This document shows positions 1 through 10,996 of a stretch of DNA of 64,000 nucleotides, in pieces. The translations under genes and the position numbers were made by a program. The notes under the pieces were generated by a model. That model was not told the origin of the DNA and searched no databases. It saw nothing but the letters and a program-made list of their open reading frames with translations. Every line of letters begins with the position of its first letter. Position 1 is the first letter of the stretch. Origin of the DNA: Delphinapterus leucas (Eukaryota > Chordata > Mammalia > Artiodactyla > Monodontidae); the NCBI RefSeq assembly GCF_002288925.2, contig NW_022097999.1, positions 15,970,654 to 16,034,653 on the forward strand, given 5' to 3'.

Positions 1-31
1 TGCCCTATTTTCAGTGCCCCCTTCTAAAACA

Positions 32-178
32 TAAAGCTCATGAGAGCAAGGGTCTTTGCTTGTTTGTTTACTGTTTCTCAAATGTAAAGAACGGTGCTTG
101 GCCCATAGGGGAGTTCAACCACATTTATGAATGAATGAGCGAGTGGGTGAATTAATGAAGGAAGGAACGAACGAATGG
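32..178 (+). mobile_element. L2 LINE 3' end
   Basis: The text runs from 'ataaagctcatgagagcaag' through a 'ggtgcttggcccatagg' block to 'atgaatgaatgagcg', the order of the L2 3' terminus (trough of activity, 'lowest cost' tail and GAATGAAT repeats). It is old and diverged. It ends in short GAAC/GAAT repeats. Confidence 0.6.
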
Positions 179-479
179 ATACCATAATGCAATTATCTAA
201 GGTCTGAGTCCATTCTGGGCAGTAGCTTCTTAGGTTCCAAGGAACAGAGGTGGTTCTCAGTTAGTGTTGACGACTATTAGTAGCTATTTGATGAGTGACT
301 GAGGACGGGAATGAAGGAACCAGTCACTGCAGTCACCAGGTGACTGCTGACGGTGGAATGAAGACGTGCCCAGAGGGAAAACCCTCATTTCCCCCAACCT
401 CCCGCGTTTCCCACCACCTGCCTGTGGGACGCCTGCGACCACAACAGCTGTAAAATGCATTCGCCAAGAGGGGTCGCTA

Positions 480-690
480 AACCCTTATTTTCCTTCCTGG
501 CGCGGAAAACTCAGGGCAGGGGCCTCTGCAGACGCAGAGAAAGCGCGGACAGGAGGAAAGGTGGGCGAAGGCCCCGACCCCCTCCGAGAGCAGCCAGCGC
601 CCCGGCCGCGTGGCGCGCGCGCACGGAAGGCTGGGACCGAGCTCGCGCCGACTGCGGGGCCCGGACGAGCCCGGCAATACAATCCCAACC
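480..690. promoter_or_regulatory. Small CpG island, possible promoter
   Basis: Between about 535 and 680 there are roughly 25 CpG dinucleotides in 150 bases, including the run 'ggcgcgcgcgcacgg', while neighbouring DNA is CpG-poor. An E2F-like 'ggcgcggaaaa' lies at 499-509. No CHR SINE or other repeat accounts for the CpGs. Unmethylated CpG clusters of this kind usually mark promoters, but it is short and no downstream exon with clear splice sites was recognised on either strand. A transcription start or 5' non-coding exon is possible; an orphan island is equally possible. Confidence 0.4.
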
Positions 691-734
691 TAACTCAGCA
701 CGACCCCTACGCTCTTAGGGTCTCCTAGGATCTG

Positions 735-830
735 TTTTTCAGATAGGACCCCAGGCTCAAAGAGGCTGGGTGCCTTCGCCAATGTCGCACAACTAGAAAA
801 CCTCAGGGGTAGGATTAGAATCCAGATGTG
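735..830 (-). mobile_element. MIR SINE fragment
   Basis: This matches the reversed MIR core: 'caggctcaaagaggctggg' followed by 'aatgtcgcacaactag', the positions where MIR copies read 'gaggctcagagaggtt...ggtcacacagctag'. Confidence 0.6.
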
Positions 831-1119
831 CTGAACGCTGTTGTTCCCTCGCTCCACTCCCCACTCCTCCCCAGCTCTTTCGGGCTAAAGCAGAGCAAGA
901 TTCCAAGTCCAGTGTCTGGCTTGGCCTCATTTAGAAGGCCCTTGAGTCCTCTTTCCTGGTGGGGAAAGCATGGAGGTAGGCAGTGGGAGGTGGGAAAAAG
1001 ACCTAGTTCCTCCCCCAAGGACACGGACCCAGCTGCCCTCCCTCACTCCCACCCTGGTTTGTATCACCCTTGCTCCCTTGATTTCAGTTCCCTGGACTTT
1101 TAAATAGCCACCCGGCCAC

Positions 1120-1495
1120 ATGCAAATTCACTTGGGAAAGAGGAGCCTGGCAAGCACAGAGGTGGAGACAAGAGGGGAGGAAACTGCAAAGGGTTCCCTG
1201 ACCCATCTCAGAGATAGACAGCAGTGAAACTGAGGCCCAGAGAGGAGGTGACCTGAGAAAACCCTGGCCCATGCACACTTGTGGCCAGAACCTGAGAGTC
1301 CATAGTGATGGGCTCTCTTTGAGGACATGGATCCAGAGTTTCACATACTGGGCCTCCCAACAATCCAATGAGGAAAGTGTCCTTGGTTCCATTTTATAGA
1401 TGGGGAAACTGAGGCCCAGCAAGTTTTCCTCAGCCTTGTGCAAGTTCACGCTGCTTGCATTGGCCTGACTCCAGGTGTGTCTGAATCTCATGTGT
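1120..1495 (-). mobile_element. Two MIR fragments
   Basis: Two blocks with the reversed MIR signature lie close together: 'gaaactgaggcccagagagg' near 1226 and 'gatggggaaactgaggccca' near 1400, the latter continuing into a 'gactccaggtgtgtctgaat' end. They may be two insertions or one split copy. Confidence 0.6.
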
Positions 1496-1749
1496 TCTCT
1501 TCCTGGATTCCTGGGCCACAGCAATAGTACCCTAACGATTCCATTAGGTCTGGCCTGGTCTCCAGGTTGTATGTGACCTGGAGTGGACAGCCTGAGGAGC
1601 AGGAATGCCATAATGTCAGGATATGGTGGCTGTGACCCGTTCAGCCCATCTTCCTCCATCAGGACCTGAAGAAGGTTGCCACTTGGTTGCCCTCTGGGGA
1701 ACATTCTTCTTCCAACCAGTTACCCAGCAGGCGCTATTCTTCAAAGGGC

Positions 1750-1990
1750 ACTGCAGGTGTTCCCTCCTCCAGAGAGCCTCTCTGACCACTCCAGCCCCTC
1801 AGAGCTCCAACGACTATCCTTCAAGATTCTGAGCAGTTGTCTGCTTAGGCATTCTATGACCCGAGCCCTCATCCGCAACTGGATTGTAAAGACCGTGAAG
1901 AGAGACTAACTCTGCTTGTACCTCCCTTTAGCCTATGGGGGCTGAGCATACAGTAGGCGTCAAGGAGCTGCTTTTTGTTTACTTATTTGC
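1750..1990 (+). mobile_element. L2 LINE 3' region
   Basis: Typical L2 wording is visible in order: 'ctccagagagcctctctgac', then 'cactccagcccctcagagc', then 'tacagtaggcgtcaaggag'. Moderately diverged. Confidence 0.55.
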
Positions 1991-2094
1991 TGATTACATG
2001 GGAGAACGGCCCTAAAAAGCAGCTCTATGTTTCCAGGGAGTTTTTAACCGAATTCGAAAATGACATCTGTGTCCTGTGGAATAACAGAGAGGAA

Positions 2095-2560
2095 AGAATT
2101 ATCACTATTCATTCATTCAACAAACACTTAATGAGCCACTGCCATGTGCTAGACACTGTTCTAGGCACTGGTGTCACAGAAGGCAACAAAAAGGGGCAGA
2201 CCTCTTGTAATTTACCTTCTAAAACAGATGACAGGAAATGAACAACGTATATAAACCAACAGAGTTGGATAAGTGCTATAAAGAAAATGCAAGTTGGGCA
2301 GGGGATTAAGAGCAAGAAGGAATGCTATTTGGACAGGGTAGTTAGGCAAAGACCCTCAGGAACTGAAAGAGAGCCCACATGGATCTCTGGGGGAATAGCT
2401 CCAGGCAAAGGGAACAGCAAGTGCAGAGGCCCTGAGGTGAGAACTTGTATTTGCTGACTTTGAGGAAAGGATCTCACAAGGTTTGTGAACCTTGATGAGG
2501 ATTTAGGCTTTTATTCTGAGCACATGGGAAGACAGTACAGATCTTCTTGAGCTCGTATCT
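2095..2560 (-). mobile_element. L2 LINE 3' region
   Basis: The reversed L2 tail starts at 'cattcattcaacaaacac', passes 'gctagacactgttctaggca' and reaches 'ccaggcaaagggaacagcaa' followed by 'gtgcagaggccctgaggt', which is the reverse complement of the L2 block reading 'ggcctttgcacatgctgttc'. Confidence 0.65.
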
Positions 2561-2737
2561 GAGTGACTAACTGCCTTGTGGGGCTGACTGGAGGTTCCCA
2601 AACCAGTCAGGACACCTGGGGCTGTGTGAGGTCCACTCCTGGCTTGGATTCACTTGTTCTCAATGCTAGAGTAGAACACTTTTGCTCCCTGAAAGCCTGA
2701 GGTCTTCATCTGGGATTCATGGAGCCTCAGGACAATA

Positions 2738-2855
2738 TTCTCAACCAGGGTCCACGTCGGAGTCCCCTGGGAAGCTTTTCCCCAAACCAGTGCCAAGTTC
2801 CACCTCTGCCTCGCTGACCCAGAGACTCTGGGGTGGACCATGGGGATGAATGCCA
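2738..2855 (+). mobile_element. MER5-like hAT element fragment
   Basis: 'ttctcaaccagggtccacg' followed by 'ggagtcccctgggaagc' and 'tgacccagagactctggggt' follows the layout of MER5-type non-autonomous hAT elements, but it is diverged and incomplete at the 3' end. Confidence 0.5.
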
Positions 2856-2892
2856 CTCGTTAAGAGCCCGTTATCTACCCATGAATACATGA

Positions 2893-3112
2893 TGTTTTTC
2901 CACTTATTGAGATCTTTAGTTTACTTCAGCAATGTTTTATAGCTTTCAGAGATACATTTTGCATTTCTTTTGTTGACTTTGTTCTTATGTATTTTATTCT
3001 TTTGGATGCTATTGTGAGTGGAATTGTTTTCTTAATTTCATTTTCAGATTGTTCATTGCAAATGTATAGAAATACAATCGATTTTGGTATATTGAAAAAA
3101 AAAGAAAAAGAA
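2893..3112 (-). mobile_element. LINE-1 ORF2 fragment
   Basis: The plus-strand text 'agcaatgttttatagctttc', 'tattttattcttttggatgc' and 'cattttcagattgttcattg' is the reverse complement of LINE-1 ORF2 sequence just downstream of the reverse-transcriptase core. No frame is kept open. A CHR SINE follows at once. Confidence 0.8.
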
Positions 3113-3114
3113 CC

Positions 3115-3250
3115 CACTGTCTGGGACTTCCCTGGCGGTCCAGTGGTTAAGACTCCATGCTTCCACTGAAGAGGGCGCGGGTTCGATCCCTGGTCTGGGA
3201 ACTAAGACCCCACAGGTGTGCCGTGGCCAAGAAAAACAACAACACTGTCT
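3115..3250 (+). mobile_element. CHR SINE, short form
   Basis: A tRNA-derived head 'gggacttccctggcggtcca' starts at 3123, has a B-box-like 'gggttcgatccctgg', and ends in 'gtgccgtggccaagaaaa' and an AAC-rich tail. An 8-bp target duplication 'cactgtct' is seen at 3115-3122 and 3243-3250, so the insertion is intact. Confidence 0.93.
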
Positions 3251-4099
3251 TAGAGGGGCTGTGGATGGGCCCCAGGGGACCTCTAATCCCACTCCGAATT
3301 TTCTCTGCAAGTACATTTGGTGTCATAGGAATGATAAGGACCAGGCTTTCATCAGAATCCCCCAAAGATGAAGAATCATATTCTAAGGCAAACAAAGTAG
3401 GTCTGTGAGGGAAAGCACGATTACGGCCCACTGCCCCCTTCACCCCCCCATTCGTTCCCTCCCCAGCCTCCTGCCCCCGCTACCCCTCCTGCCAATGCCT
3501 TTTCCTCTGGCTTCTCCATCTCATTACTTTGCCTTGATCTATTTCGATGGCAGCATCTCCCTTCCTTCCAGTACTTAGTATGCTGCCAGCATTCAATACC
3601 TCTTCAAATATGAATAAGCTGTTCTCCTTACCAGAGCTCTGGCTCAGTTAAGTCAGTCTTTTCTGGGCTCTTTCTGTTTGCTTTTCCCCAGCGTCTTTCT
3701 GCTTCAGCTGTCAAAGAGGAGTTTGTTCCAGCCACCCCCCTCTCCCTCTGCCCAAGACCCAGGATACCGCTCAGGGCACAAAGAAAGGGGTTTTGTTACA
3801 TTATCCATGGACACTATCTACTCCTGTCACCCACACTTCAAAGCCAAGGGGCCCCCTTCAGGAGCCCTGGTCCTGGGAGGGAGACTGAGTGTCCTCGGCC
3901 CTGGGGGTGCTGGGGGAGAGCAGGCAGGAAATGGCAACCATGGGGTGACTGGGTGGCCTTGCTCCCCGGGGGGAAGGTGCTATCTGGCCTTGGCAGGCTC
4001 TGAACTCATCCGCTTGTTGTCTGGACCTTGTTGTTTGCTCTGATCCCCTGAAATGTCCCTTTCTCTGAGTGAGGTATGGTGCGGTGTGGTGTGACCTAT
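3251..4099. other. No recognised feature
   Basis: GC-rich single-copy-looking DNA. 3,425-3,620 is pyrimidine-rich and vaguely L2-like ('cagtacttagtatgctgcc'), too weak to call. Nothing with splice sites and an open frame stands out. Confidence 0.4.
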
Positions 4100-4240
4100 A
4101 TGGAGTGGTTGTCAAGAGTCTGGGTGTCAAGTCACAAGTTCGAATCCCAGCTCAGCCACTTAGAAACTGTGTGGCTGTAAGTAAGTTATTAAGCATCTCT
4201 GGGCAGCAATTCCTCATCTGTGAAGAGAGGTGAGGGAAGA
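4100..4240 (+). mobile_element. MIR SINE
   Basis: The MIR tRNA-like part and core read 'caagttcgaatcccagctc', 'agccacttagaaactgtgtg' and 'ttcctcatctgtgaagag'. Plus orientation, 3' end missing. Confidence 0.75.
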
Positions 4241-4984
4241 GGGATGGGTAGCATTTTGTGAAATAATGAATATAAATTTGAGCCTCTCCCTGCCAAATTC
4301 TGCCCAGCCGTCCACCACACCATTCCTCCCCCGATCATCTCAACTTTCATTCTTTCAGTCCATGTTTATTGAGGCCTACTGTGCGCCCGCCAGTCTCCCA
4401 AGACTGAAGTCATTATACGGAATGTTCTGGAAGGAGCTGACTCCTCTCACTCTCCCCCGGGAGACCTAGAGATGATGGGTTGAGAGTTTCCACAGGACAT
4501 TTTCTCCCAGTTACTCCACAGTTGTGAGTTCCTTCCCACTGGGAATCTTCTTGGCCGGAAGTCTTCTCCTCGTCCCCCGGGAGGCCTGCTCTGACCTACT
4601 GGGCTTCGGTTGACCTGCGTCTTCCCCCAAACCCAGAATCTACAAAGTTGGGCTCGAGCACTTCCCTTCTTCCTAGGAATCCTTGGGCAGGGACAAGACC
4701 CAAGTGTCCCCTCTCCCATTAGCCCACTCTGCTAAGTTCTCCTCAGAGCCAGAGCAGACACCTTCACCCCAGAGCCTTTCAGAGGGAGGTTTCATCCCGT
4801 CAGTCACTGTGTCCTGGGCGCATACATAGAGGCGGACCAGACACTGTGCTGAGCGCTTAGCAACATCATCCTGTCACACACACCCCACCCCCACCCCCGT
4901 AGCCCTGTGGCAGCCTGTAACACTGGTGACCACAATGAATGCCCTTGTGTAGTGCCCCCTCCCCCACCGTGCCGACTCTGGGCT
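4241..4984. other. Mostly unannotated; short L2/MIR traces
   Basis: A reversed L2 tail trace is at 4348-4395 ('catgtttattgaggcctact') and a reversed MIR trace at about 4815-4870 ('ccagacactgtgctgagcgc'). The rest shows no recognisable repeat or gene. Confidence 0.4.
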
Positions 4985-5262
4985 TGGCCATGTGTCACGA
5001 GTCAGCCAGTGGGACATTAGCCCACATGATGCAAACAGAGGCTTGACAAGTGCTTGGCCCCTGGGGCTTGTCCTCTTGGACCGCTTGCCCTTTGAAGCCA
5101 GCCGCCATGCTGCACAGAAGTTCAGGCCGGGCTGTGGAGTGATGACGAGCCTTGTGGAGGGAGCACCTGGAGGGTGAGATGCCATCTTGCACATTCCAGC
5201 CCCCCGACTGAGCCCCACTGACCACAGAGTTGTGAGAGAGAATAAATCAGTGCTGTTTTAAG
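4985..5262 (+). mobile_element. MaLR/MLT1-like LTR fragment
   Basis: It carries the usual late block of these solo LTRs: 'cagaggcttgacaagtgctt' in the middle, then 'gtgagagagaataaatcagt' containing an AATAAA polyadenylation signal, then 'gctgttttaagct'. The 5' edge is vague. Confidence 0.5.
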
Positions 5263-5345
5263 CTATTATTATCATCCACATTTTACAGGTGGTGAATCTG
5301 AGCTTCGGAGAGCGTGAGTATGTTTCCCAAGTTTGCCTACTGCGT
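5263..5345 (-). mobile_element. MIR fragment
   Basis: 'attatcatccacattttaca' followed by 'ggtggtgaatctgagct' is the reversed MIR 3' half. Confidence 0.5.
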
Positions 5346-5394
5346 GAGCAAATGCGGTAAAAGTGAACCACTTGGCTCTCCCGCTGAGGGAGCC

Positions 5395-5796
5395 GAGTGG
5401 ACCACAGCCCAGCTCTGTCCCGCCGGGCCCACCATAGCATCCTCACTGAGGCAGGCTTCCTGTTCCCCGCAGGCCGCGCCCAGCCTGTGATGGGCCATGG
5501 CAGGGGGACTGGCACAGGCCTGGTCCTAGGAGGTGCGGACTTCCCCCCTCAGCCTACTTTAGCTCCAGGACTCCCCATCACGGGGCTGAGCTTTTTTGGG
5601 AACCGTGTTGCGATCTAAGACTCTTCCTGCCTCGGGCCCCCTTCCTTCTTTCTTCTCTACCAGGACCACAGCCTCAAGGCTCTCCCAGCCGCTCCTGTTC
5701 CCTCCCGTTTATCCTTCACAGGTGTTTCCTCCAATTAATACATTGCGTTTCGAATCCCATTTTGGCGTCTGCTTCTCGGAGGACATGAACTAACAC
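5395..5796 (+). mobile_element. Probable ERVL-type LTR remnant
   Basis: The last 100 bases ('cccattttggcgtctgcttc', 'tcggaggacatgaactaaca') match the 3' end common to old mammalian ERVL-type LTRs. The 5' part is not recognisable, so the start is a guess. Confidence 0.4.
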
Positions 5797-6099
5797 GTTG
5801 GAAAGTTGAGATTCGAATGCATGGGACCTCGGCCCGATGCCTCCTTTTGTTTCTGTCCAGACGCTTTTCCTCTCAGGAAGAAAAGGCATCTTCAAAGATC
5901 GCCACCCTCCAGACCTCAGAAGCTCTAAGGCCACAGAAGAGGGAAACTCCAAGGATAAGGAAAACAAGGTGCAGGAACCGCCACAGACGTGCCTGGGGGA
6001 GGCAGACAGACACCTGGCTCTTCAGGAACTGACGTGACCCGGGAGCCTCCACAGAAGGAATGATGGCGACAGGGAGGGGGGCTGGGGTGACAAGGTAGC

Positions 6100-6284
6100 A
6101 TTTATTCTCGTCTCTGCCCAAGCCCTTTACACACAGCATCTCACTGCACCCTCTCCAATGCCCATAAAGCCAGTATTACAACCCTAACTTTACAAGTGAA
6201 GACATGAGGCCCAGAGAGGTGAAGCCACTTGCCTCGAGTCACACAGCTGCCACGTGGCAGGGCTGAGACTTAAATCCAGGTGGA
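6100..6284 (-). mobile_element. MIR SINE
   Basis: Reversed MIR: 'catgaggcccagagaggtga', 'gagtcacacagctgccacg' and 'gggctgagacttaaatccag' in order. Confidence 0.75.
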
Positions 6285-6289
6285 GGGAA

Positions 6290-6495
6290 GCTGAATGGTC
6301 AGGTGCTTCCCAAATCCTGGGTGTGAATCCCTGCTCTTTCATGTGTTCCAGGAAGACCTTGAGCAAGTTACCTAACCTCTCTGAGTCACAGTTTCCCCAA
6401 ACTTGGACACTAATTATCCCTTTTTCCTAGAGACCCTGTGAGTATAACGAATGGAGTCTGGAGCTAGTGGGTGTTCAATACATATTAGTTCTGCC
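6290..6495 (+). mobile_element. MIR SINE
   Basis: Forward MIR: 'gtgtgaatccctgctctttc', 'gagcaagttacctaacctct', 'ctgagtcacagtttcc' and a 'gtgggtgttcaatacatatt' end. With the preceding reversed copy it forms a tail-to-head MIR pair only a few bases apart. Confidence 0.8.
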
Positions 6496-7489
6496 CCTAC
6501 ACCCACACCCCCGCCTCTAGGCCAGCCAGTTTTCCATTACACCACACTATTTCCATTCTGCTATTGACACAAATGAGATAAGCACTTTTTTGAAAACCCC
6601 AAACCCCAGGCTGATCACAGTTGCACAAGGGTCGATATCCAGACCTGATTCACGATGTGGTGTTGCCTTTATTCCTATAAGAAAACAACACACCAACAAA
6701 CTGAAACCTTGATAAATGAGCAAGGGACAAACAAAAATCAGAGGCTTCCAGCCAGGACCCAAAAAAATCCCCTGGATTCTTTCCCCATGAGGGGAGGTTT
6801 TCCATAGGGACACAGCCGCGTGCTTTGGCTCGGGGACCACGCTGCTTTCTCCTTGAGAAAGCTCCTGGGATAAAAATAGCTAAGCATCAGGCAGCCCCTT
6901 CTGGGGCTTGGAGACGAGGAGGGAAGGGATGGAAGGAGGGGGCCTTGGCTCCCCAACGCCTGTGTCCTTGAGAAACAGGAGGAGGAGGGGGGCTGTGCAA
7001 TTTGGGGTCCGAGGGGAGGTGGGGAGAAGAGCTTCCTGGTGAAGGGGAGGAAGAAATGGTCGGGTCAGGCCTCCCCAGATTCATGGAGCCCAAGAATCCT
7101 AAGGAAATACTGCTTGGGGAGCAAGAAAACGAAGTGGCGGGGCTAGACTTTGCTAGCCCAGGAGGAGAGAGGCCACCGCGCCCGCCACCAAGCACGAAAG
7201 ACCGGGAGGAGCCCCTTAGTACATAGAAAGAACAGAAACAGAAACAAGGCCCAGGGGACCCTGGTTTGAGTGTCTGAAATGAATCCAAGCCAATGGAATC
7301 ACTTCCAAGAGGCCTGCGTTCCGCAAAAGTTGTCCCCTTGCCCTTTCCGTCCCTGCCCCAGTGGCCCCAGCTTAGACTCCATCCTCCTTCCTAAGTGGTC
7401 CCTTGGTGAGCCCAAGATCTAACGCTCCTCTGGAGGGCCAGCTCGCCAAGCCATAGGACAAGCTTGCAGGTAGAATTGGGGGAGCCTAA
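6496..7489. other. Unannotated, with purine-rich stretch
   Basis: About 6,900-7,070 is G/A-rich. Open frames here are low in complexity (Pro/Ser-rich on minus, Glu/Gly-rich on plus) and match no family I know. No splice-bounded exon is evident. Confidence 0.4.
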
Positions 7490-7499
7490 GGAGCTTAGG

Positions 7500-7662
7500 A
7501 TCATGGGCTCTTTGAACGTAAGAAGAATCTTCAAGATTGTCGAGTCCCTTACTTAGGCCTCATTGTGCAGTTGAGGCATCTGAAGCCCAAAGAAGACAAG
7601 CAGCTTGTCCAAGTCACACAGCAAGTCTCCTGACGCTGCTGTGCTGCAGAGCTGCCAGTGAC
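7500..7662 (-). mobile_element. MIR fragment
   Basis: 'tgcagttgaggcatctgaag' and 'ttgtccaagtcacacagcaa' follow the reversed MIR core. Confidence 0.55.
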
Positions 7663-7689
7663 CCCTTCTGCCCGGAATGTCGCTCGTCC

Positions 7690-8390
7690 AACAAGTATGA
7701 CTGAGCACCAGTTATTCACCAAGCACTGTCACGGGCAGGTGGGTGCGCAAGGTGGGAGACAACTGCTTTATGCCAGGTGTACCACGGAAAACCCCTCTGA
7801 TAATGTGACATTTGAGCAGAGACTTGGAGGCAGCGAAGGGGGAGCCGTGAGGATATCCAGTAGAGCATTCCAGGCAGAGGGAACAGTGAGTGCAAAGGCC
7901 CTGGGGCTTAGAGTGTCCAAGGACCAGCAAGAGGCTGGATGGCTGGAGTGGAGTATTGGGGGATGAGGTCAGAGATGGAACAGGTGGGCTCTGTAGGCCA
8001 CTGGAAGAAGCTTGACTTCCCCGCAGTGTGGCAGGAAGCCTTTGCAGGGTTTTAAGCAAGACTTGATCTGATTTAGCATATGAAAGGATCCCTCTATCAT
8101 GTGGGGAAAATGCTGCTGTAGAGGGTCAAGGGTGGGACCAGATAGGAGGACACTGCGGTAACCCTAGGGTGAGGTGGTCATACATGGCTAAGGGTGTGAG
8201 GATGGTGAGAAGTGGTTGGATGCTGGGTAGAAGTCAAGGTCACGGGATTTGCTGCTTGATCAGACATGGGGCGGGAGGGGAAGAGGCATCAAGGATGACG
8301 CAGGGCCTTGGCCTGAGCAACTGGAAAGACAGACTTGCCATTTACTGAAGCCAGGAAACCATGGAAGGAGTAAATCTGAGGGGAAGATCA
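7690..8390 (-). mobile_element. L2 LINE, long 3' fragment
   Basis: A long reversed L2: 'agagcattccaggcagaggg', 'tgagtgcaaaggccctgggg', 'tgaggtcagagatggaac', 'gcagggttttaagcaagact' and 'ggcctgagcaactggaaaga'. Its complement contains the L2 'ggcctttgca' and 'tgccctccac'-type text, so it runs well into the 3' region of the element. Confidence 0.7.
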
Positions 8391-8609
8391 GGACTGTGTG
8401 TGTGGATCCAGCCTCAGATCAGAATCGGTTCCCTGAGGCCTTCACTGATCATCTGGTGCATTTATTCTGGAACAGCCCACATCCAAGTTCAGCCCCAGGC
8501 TGTGTGGCAGGCAGGAACAGCCTAAGTCAAGGCTATGTTACATTCCACTACCTCAAATTCTCTCATACCACATGTCCACACCCTGGCCCAGCCTGAACAC
8601 ACTTGTCCC

Positions 8610-8875
8610 AATGGACTCATTCGTTCTGAAAGTATTCTTTAAACAAATTCTTTCATTTCTCTACTACTTTACAGAGTATGGAACATTCTTCCCTGTATTA
8701 TTCCACATGACCCTCATCGCAAGCCTACAAGATATGTGGAGCAGGCATTATTATTCCAGTTTTTACAGGTGAGGAAACTGAGGCACAGGAAGGCTAAGTG
8801 CTTCGGGCAAGGCTGCACAACCACACAATCCAGGAGTTCGAGGTAGAAGCCATGTCCGCTGCCCCCGCCCCCCCG
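8610..8875 (-). mobile_element. MIR SINE
   Basis: Reversed MIR: 'gcaggcattattattccagt', 'gaggaaactgaggcacagga' and 'gcaaggctgcacaacc'. Confidence 0.75.
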
Positions 8876-8963
8876 GGCAAGACCCCCTTGAGCCACACTC
8901 TCCGTTCAATTAAGGATGACTTTTGGAGCAGCTGTGATGAAATTGGTCTGTGGCTGAACTGGC

Positions 8964-9212
8964 CAGTACAGTAGCAACTAACCATGCATGGCTGTTTAAA
9001 TTCAAATTAAAATAATTAAAATTAATACAATTAATCAAAAAAATACACTGCAAAAATATTTTTTAAATACAATAAATTTAACAATTTTAATTTCTCAGTC
9101 TCACTAGCCACATTTCAAGCGCTTGATGTGGTTGGTGGCTGCCATAATGGACAGCACAGAGAGTAGAACATTTCCATCATCACAGAGAATTCTATCGGAC
9201 AGTGCTATTCTG
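8964..9212 (-). mobile_element. MER3-like hAT MITE
   Basis: The element has an AT-rich centre (9,001-9,090) between the arms 'cagtagcaactaaccatgca' and 'ctagccacatttcaagcg', ending 'tctatcggacagtgctattc'. This is the arrangement of the MER3-type mammalian DNA transposons that begin 'cagcgctgtccaatagaa' in the other orientation. No transposase is encoded. Confidence 0.65.
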
Positions 9213-9524
9213 ACGACCCTCTTGCCCTCCCCAATGTAACTCCCAATGTCAGAGTGGAGGGCTGATGGGTAGTATGTGGTGTCACGCCAATTTCCATCAT
9301 TCCCAACTTTTGCCCTGACAACATACCACCTGAACCATATCTTACTTAATAATTGTTTTTAGAATGACTAACTTTTAAAAGTTAGATATTGATTTATGCC
9401 TCGTCCTAAGCACAAAGTCATGGGTTGGGTGTACAAATGATACATACACACAAACATGCAATTACAGTGGTTGAATGCTTGTCTGTATGTTACCTCAAAT
9501 CATCTCATGATTGAGAAACACTGG

Positions 9525-9742
9525 TAGAGAGACATGGGCTTTGGAAGCAGAAAAAGACTTCACCCTTTAACCAGCTATGTGCCCTTAAGCACATTTCTTC
9601 ACCTTTTCTGAATCCTAGTTTTTTATCTGTAAAGTAAATGTTCCAATAAAGAACCAACTGAATCCTTATAAAAATCAGGTAAAGAGGTTTATAATGAAAG
9701 CTGAGCCTGGCACAGAGTAAGTGTTTATCAAACGTAGTTCCT
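9525..9742 (+). mobile_element. MIR SINE
   Basis: Forward MIR: 'gacatgggctttggaagcag', 'accagctatgtgcccttaag', 'gcctggcacagagtaagtgt'. Confidence 0.8.
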
Positions 9743-10403
9743 TTTCCCTCCCCCCTTTTTTTCCCCTCCCCCAGTCCCACTCAGAGCAGAATCTTAAAAG
9801 TAAAAACAGGAACGGCGTGTCCATAGAGGACTGTGAAAAGTGCCAGTGTATCCCTGGGAATCTAGAAATCCACACACATGCATAGGGCTGTTAGCTCACC
9901 CAGGGAAGATCTAAGAGGCCCTAACCTCTTTCCTTTAGCTGACTTTGAGCCTCTGCACAAGAAGGAAGTGAAGGCTAAGGCCAAGCTATAAACTCTCTGC
10001 CAGAGCACTGAACACATGCTCCAGTACAAATTTGCAGAGCCCCATGGCAAACGCTGAGAGACTTACTGGATCTAGCATTTAAGGAAATCTCTGTCCAATT
10101 ATTAGCTGACCAGTAGGCTAAAAAGCAGAAGCTTCAGGGGCCACACATGATAAATAATGCAGGCTTTAAAGAATTGATCCAGGGAAGTCACTAAGGAAAC
10201 AGACAGCAACAATAACAAACACTAGTGAGGGGACAGAATCGGATTTGCAGAGTTGTCATATTATATTATTTTAAATGTTTACATTTCAACAACAACAACA
10301 AAAATCATAAGACACTAGGAAACAGGAAAGTATGGCCTATACACTGGAACAAAAGGCAGTTCAAGGAAAACTATCCCTAAGGAAGCCCAGATGTTGGATT
10401 AGA

Positions 10404-10752
10404 TGTCTTAGTCTGTTCAGACTGCTATAACAAAATACCATAAATTGCCTGGCTTATAAACAATACATATTTATTTCTCATGGTTCTGGAGGCTGGAAGT
10501 CCATGATCAGGGTGCCAGCATGGTTGGGTGTGGCCCTCTACCAGGTTGCAGACGTTTTGTTGTATCTTTAAATGGAAGAAGGGGCTAGGGCATTCTGTCA
10601 AGCCTCTTTTATGAGAGTGCTAATCCCATTCATGAAGGCTCTACCTCATGACCTAAGCGCCTTCCAAAAGCTCCATCTCCTAATACCATCAAAGTGGCAT
10701 TAGGATTTCAACATATGAATTTTGGAAATATGCAAACATTCAGACCATAGCA
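10404..10752 (-). mobile_element. MLT1-type MaLR solo LTR inside the LINE-1
   Basis: It begins 'tgtcttagtctgttcagact' and ends 'cattcagaccatagca', so the LTR reads TG...CA and lies on the minus strand (its own start would be 'tgctatggtctgaatg'). LINE-1 sequence is continuous across it: 'gttggattaga' before and 'ctagacaaaag' after. The five flanking bases, ttaga (10,399-10,403) and ctaga (10,753-10,757), look like a target duplication with one change. No internal or second LTR is present. Confidence 0.8.
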
Positions 10753-10996
10753 CTAGACAAAAGATTTTAAATCAGCTATTATAAATATGGTCAAAGAACT
10801 AAAGGAAGCCAACTATAAAGAATTAAGAGACAGTATATGAACAATGTCTCACCAAATAGAGACTATCAATAAAGAGATAGAAATTGTGTATATACCAAAT
10901 AGGAATTCTGAAGTAGAGAACACAATAGCTGAAATGAGAGGGGCTCAACAGTAGATTTGATCTGACAAAATAATCAGCCAACTTGAGAACAGATCA

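Noticed and set aside
1084..1704. 206-codon minus frame
   Set aside because: It runs through two MIR fragments and has no recognisable domain.
7002..7226. 74-codon plus frame rich in Glu and Gly
   Set aside because: It comes from a purine-rich stretch; no family, start context or splice sites.
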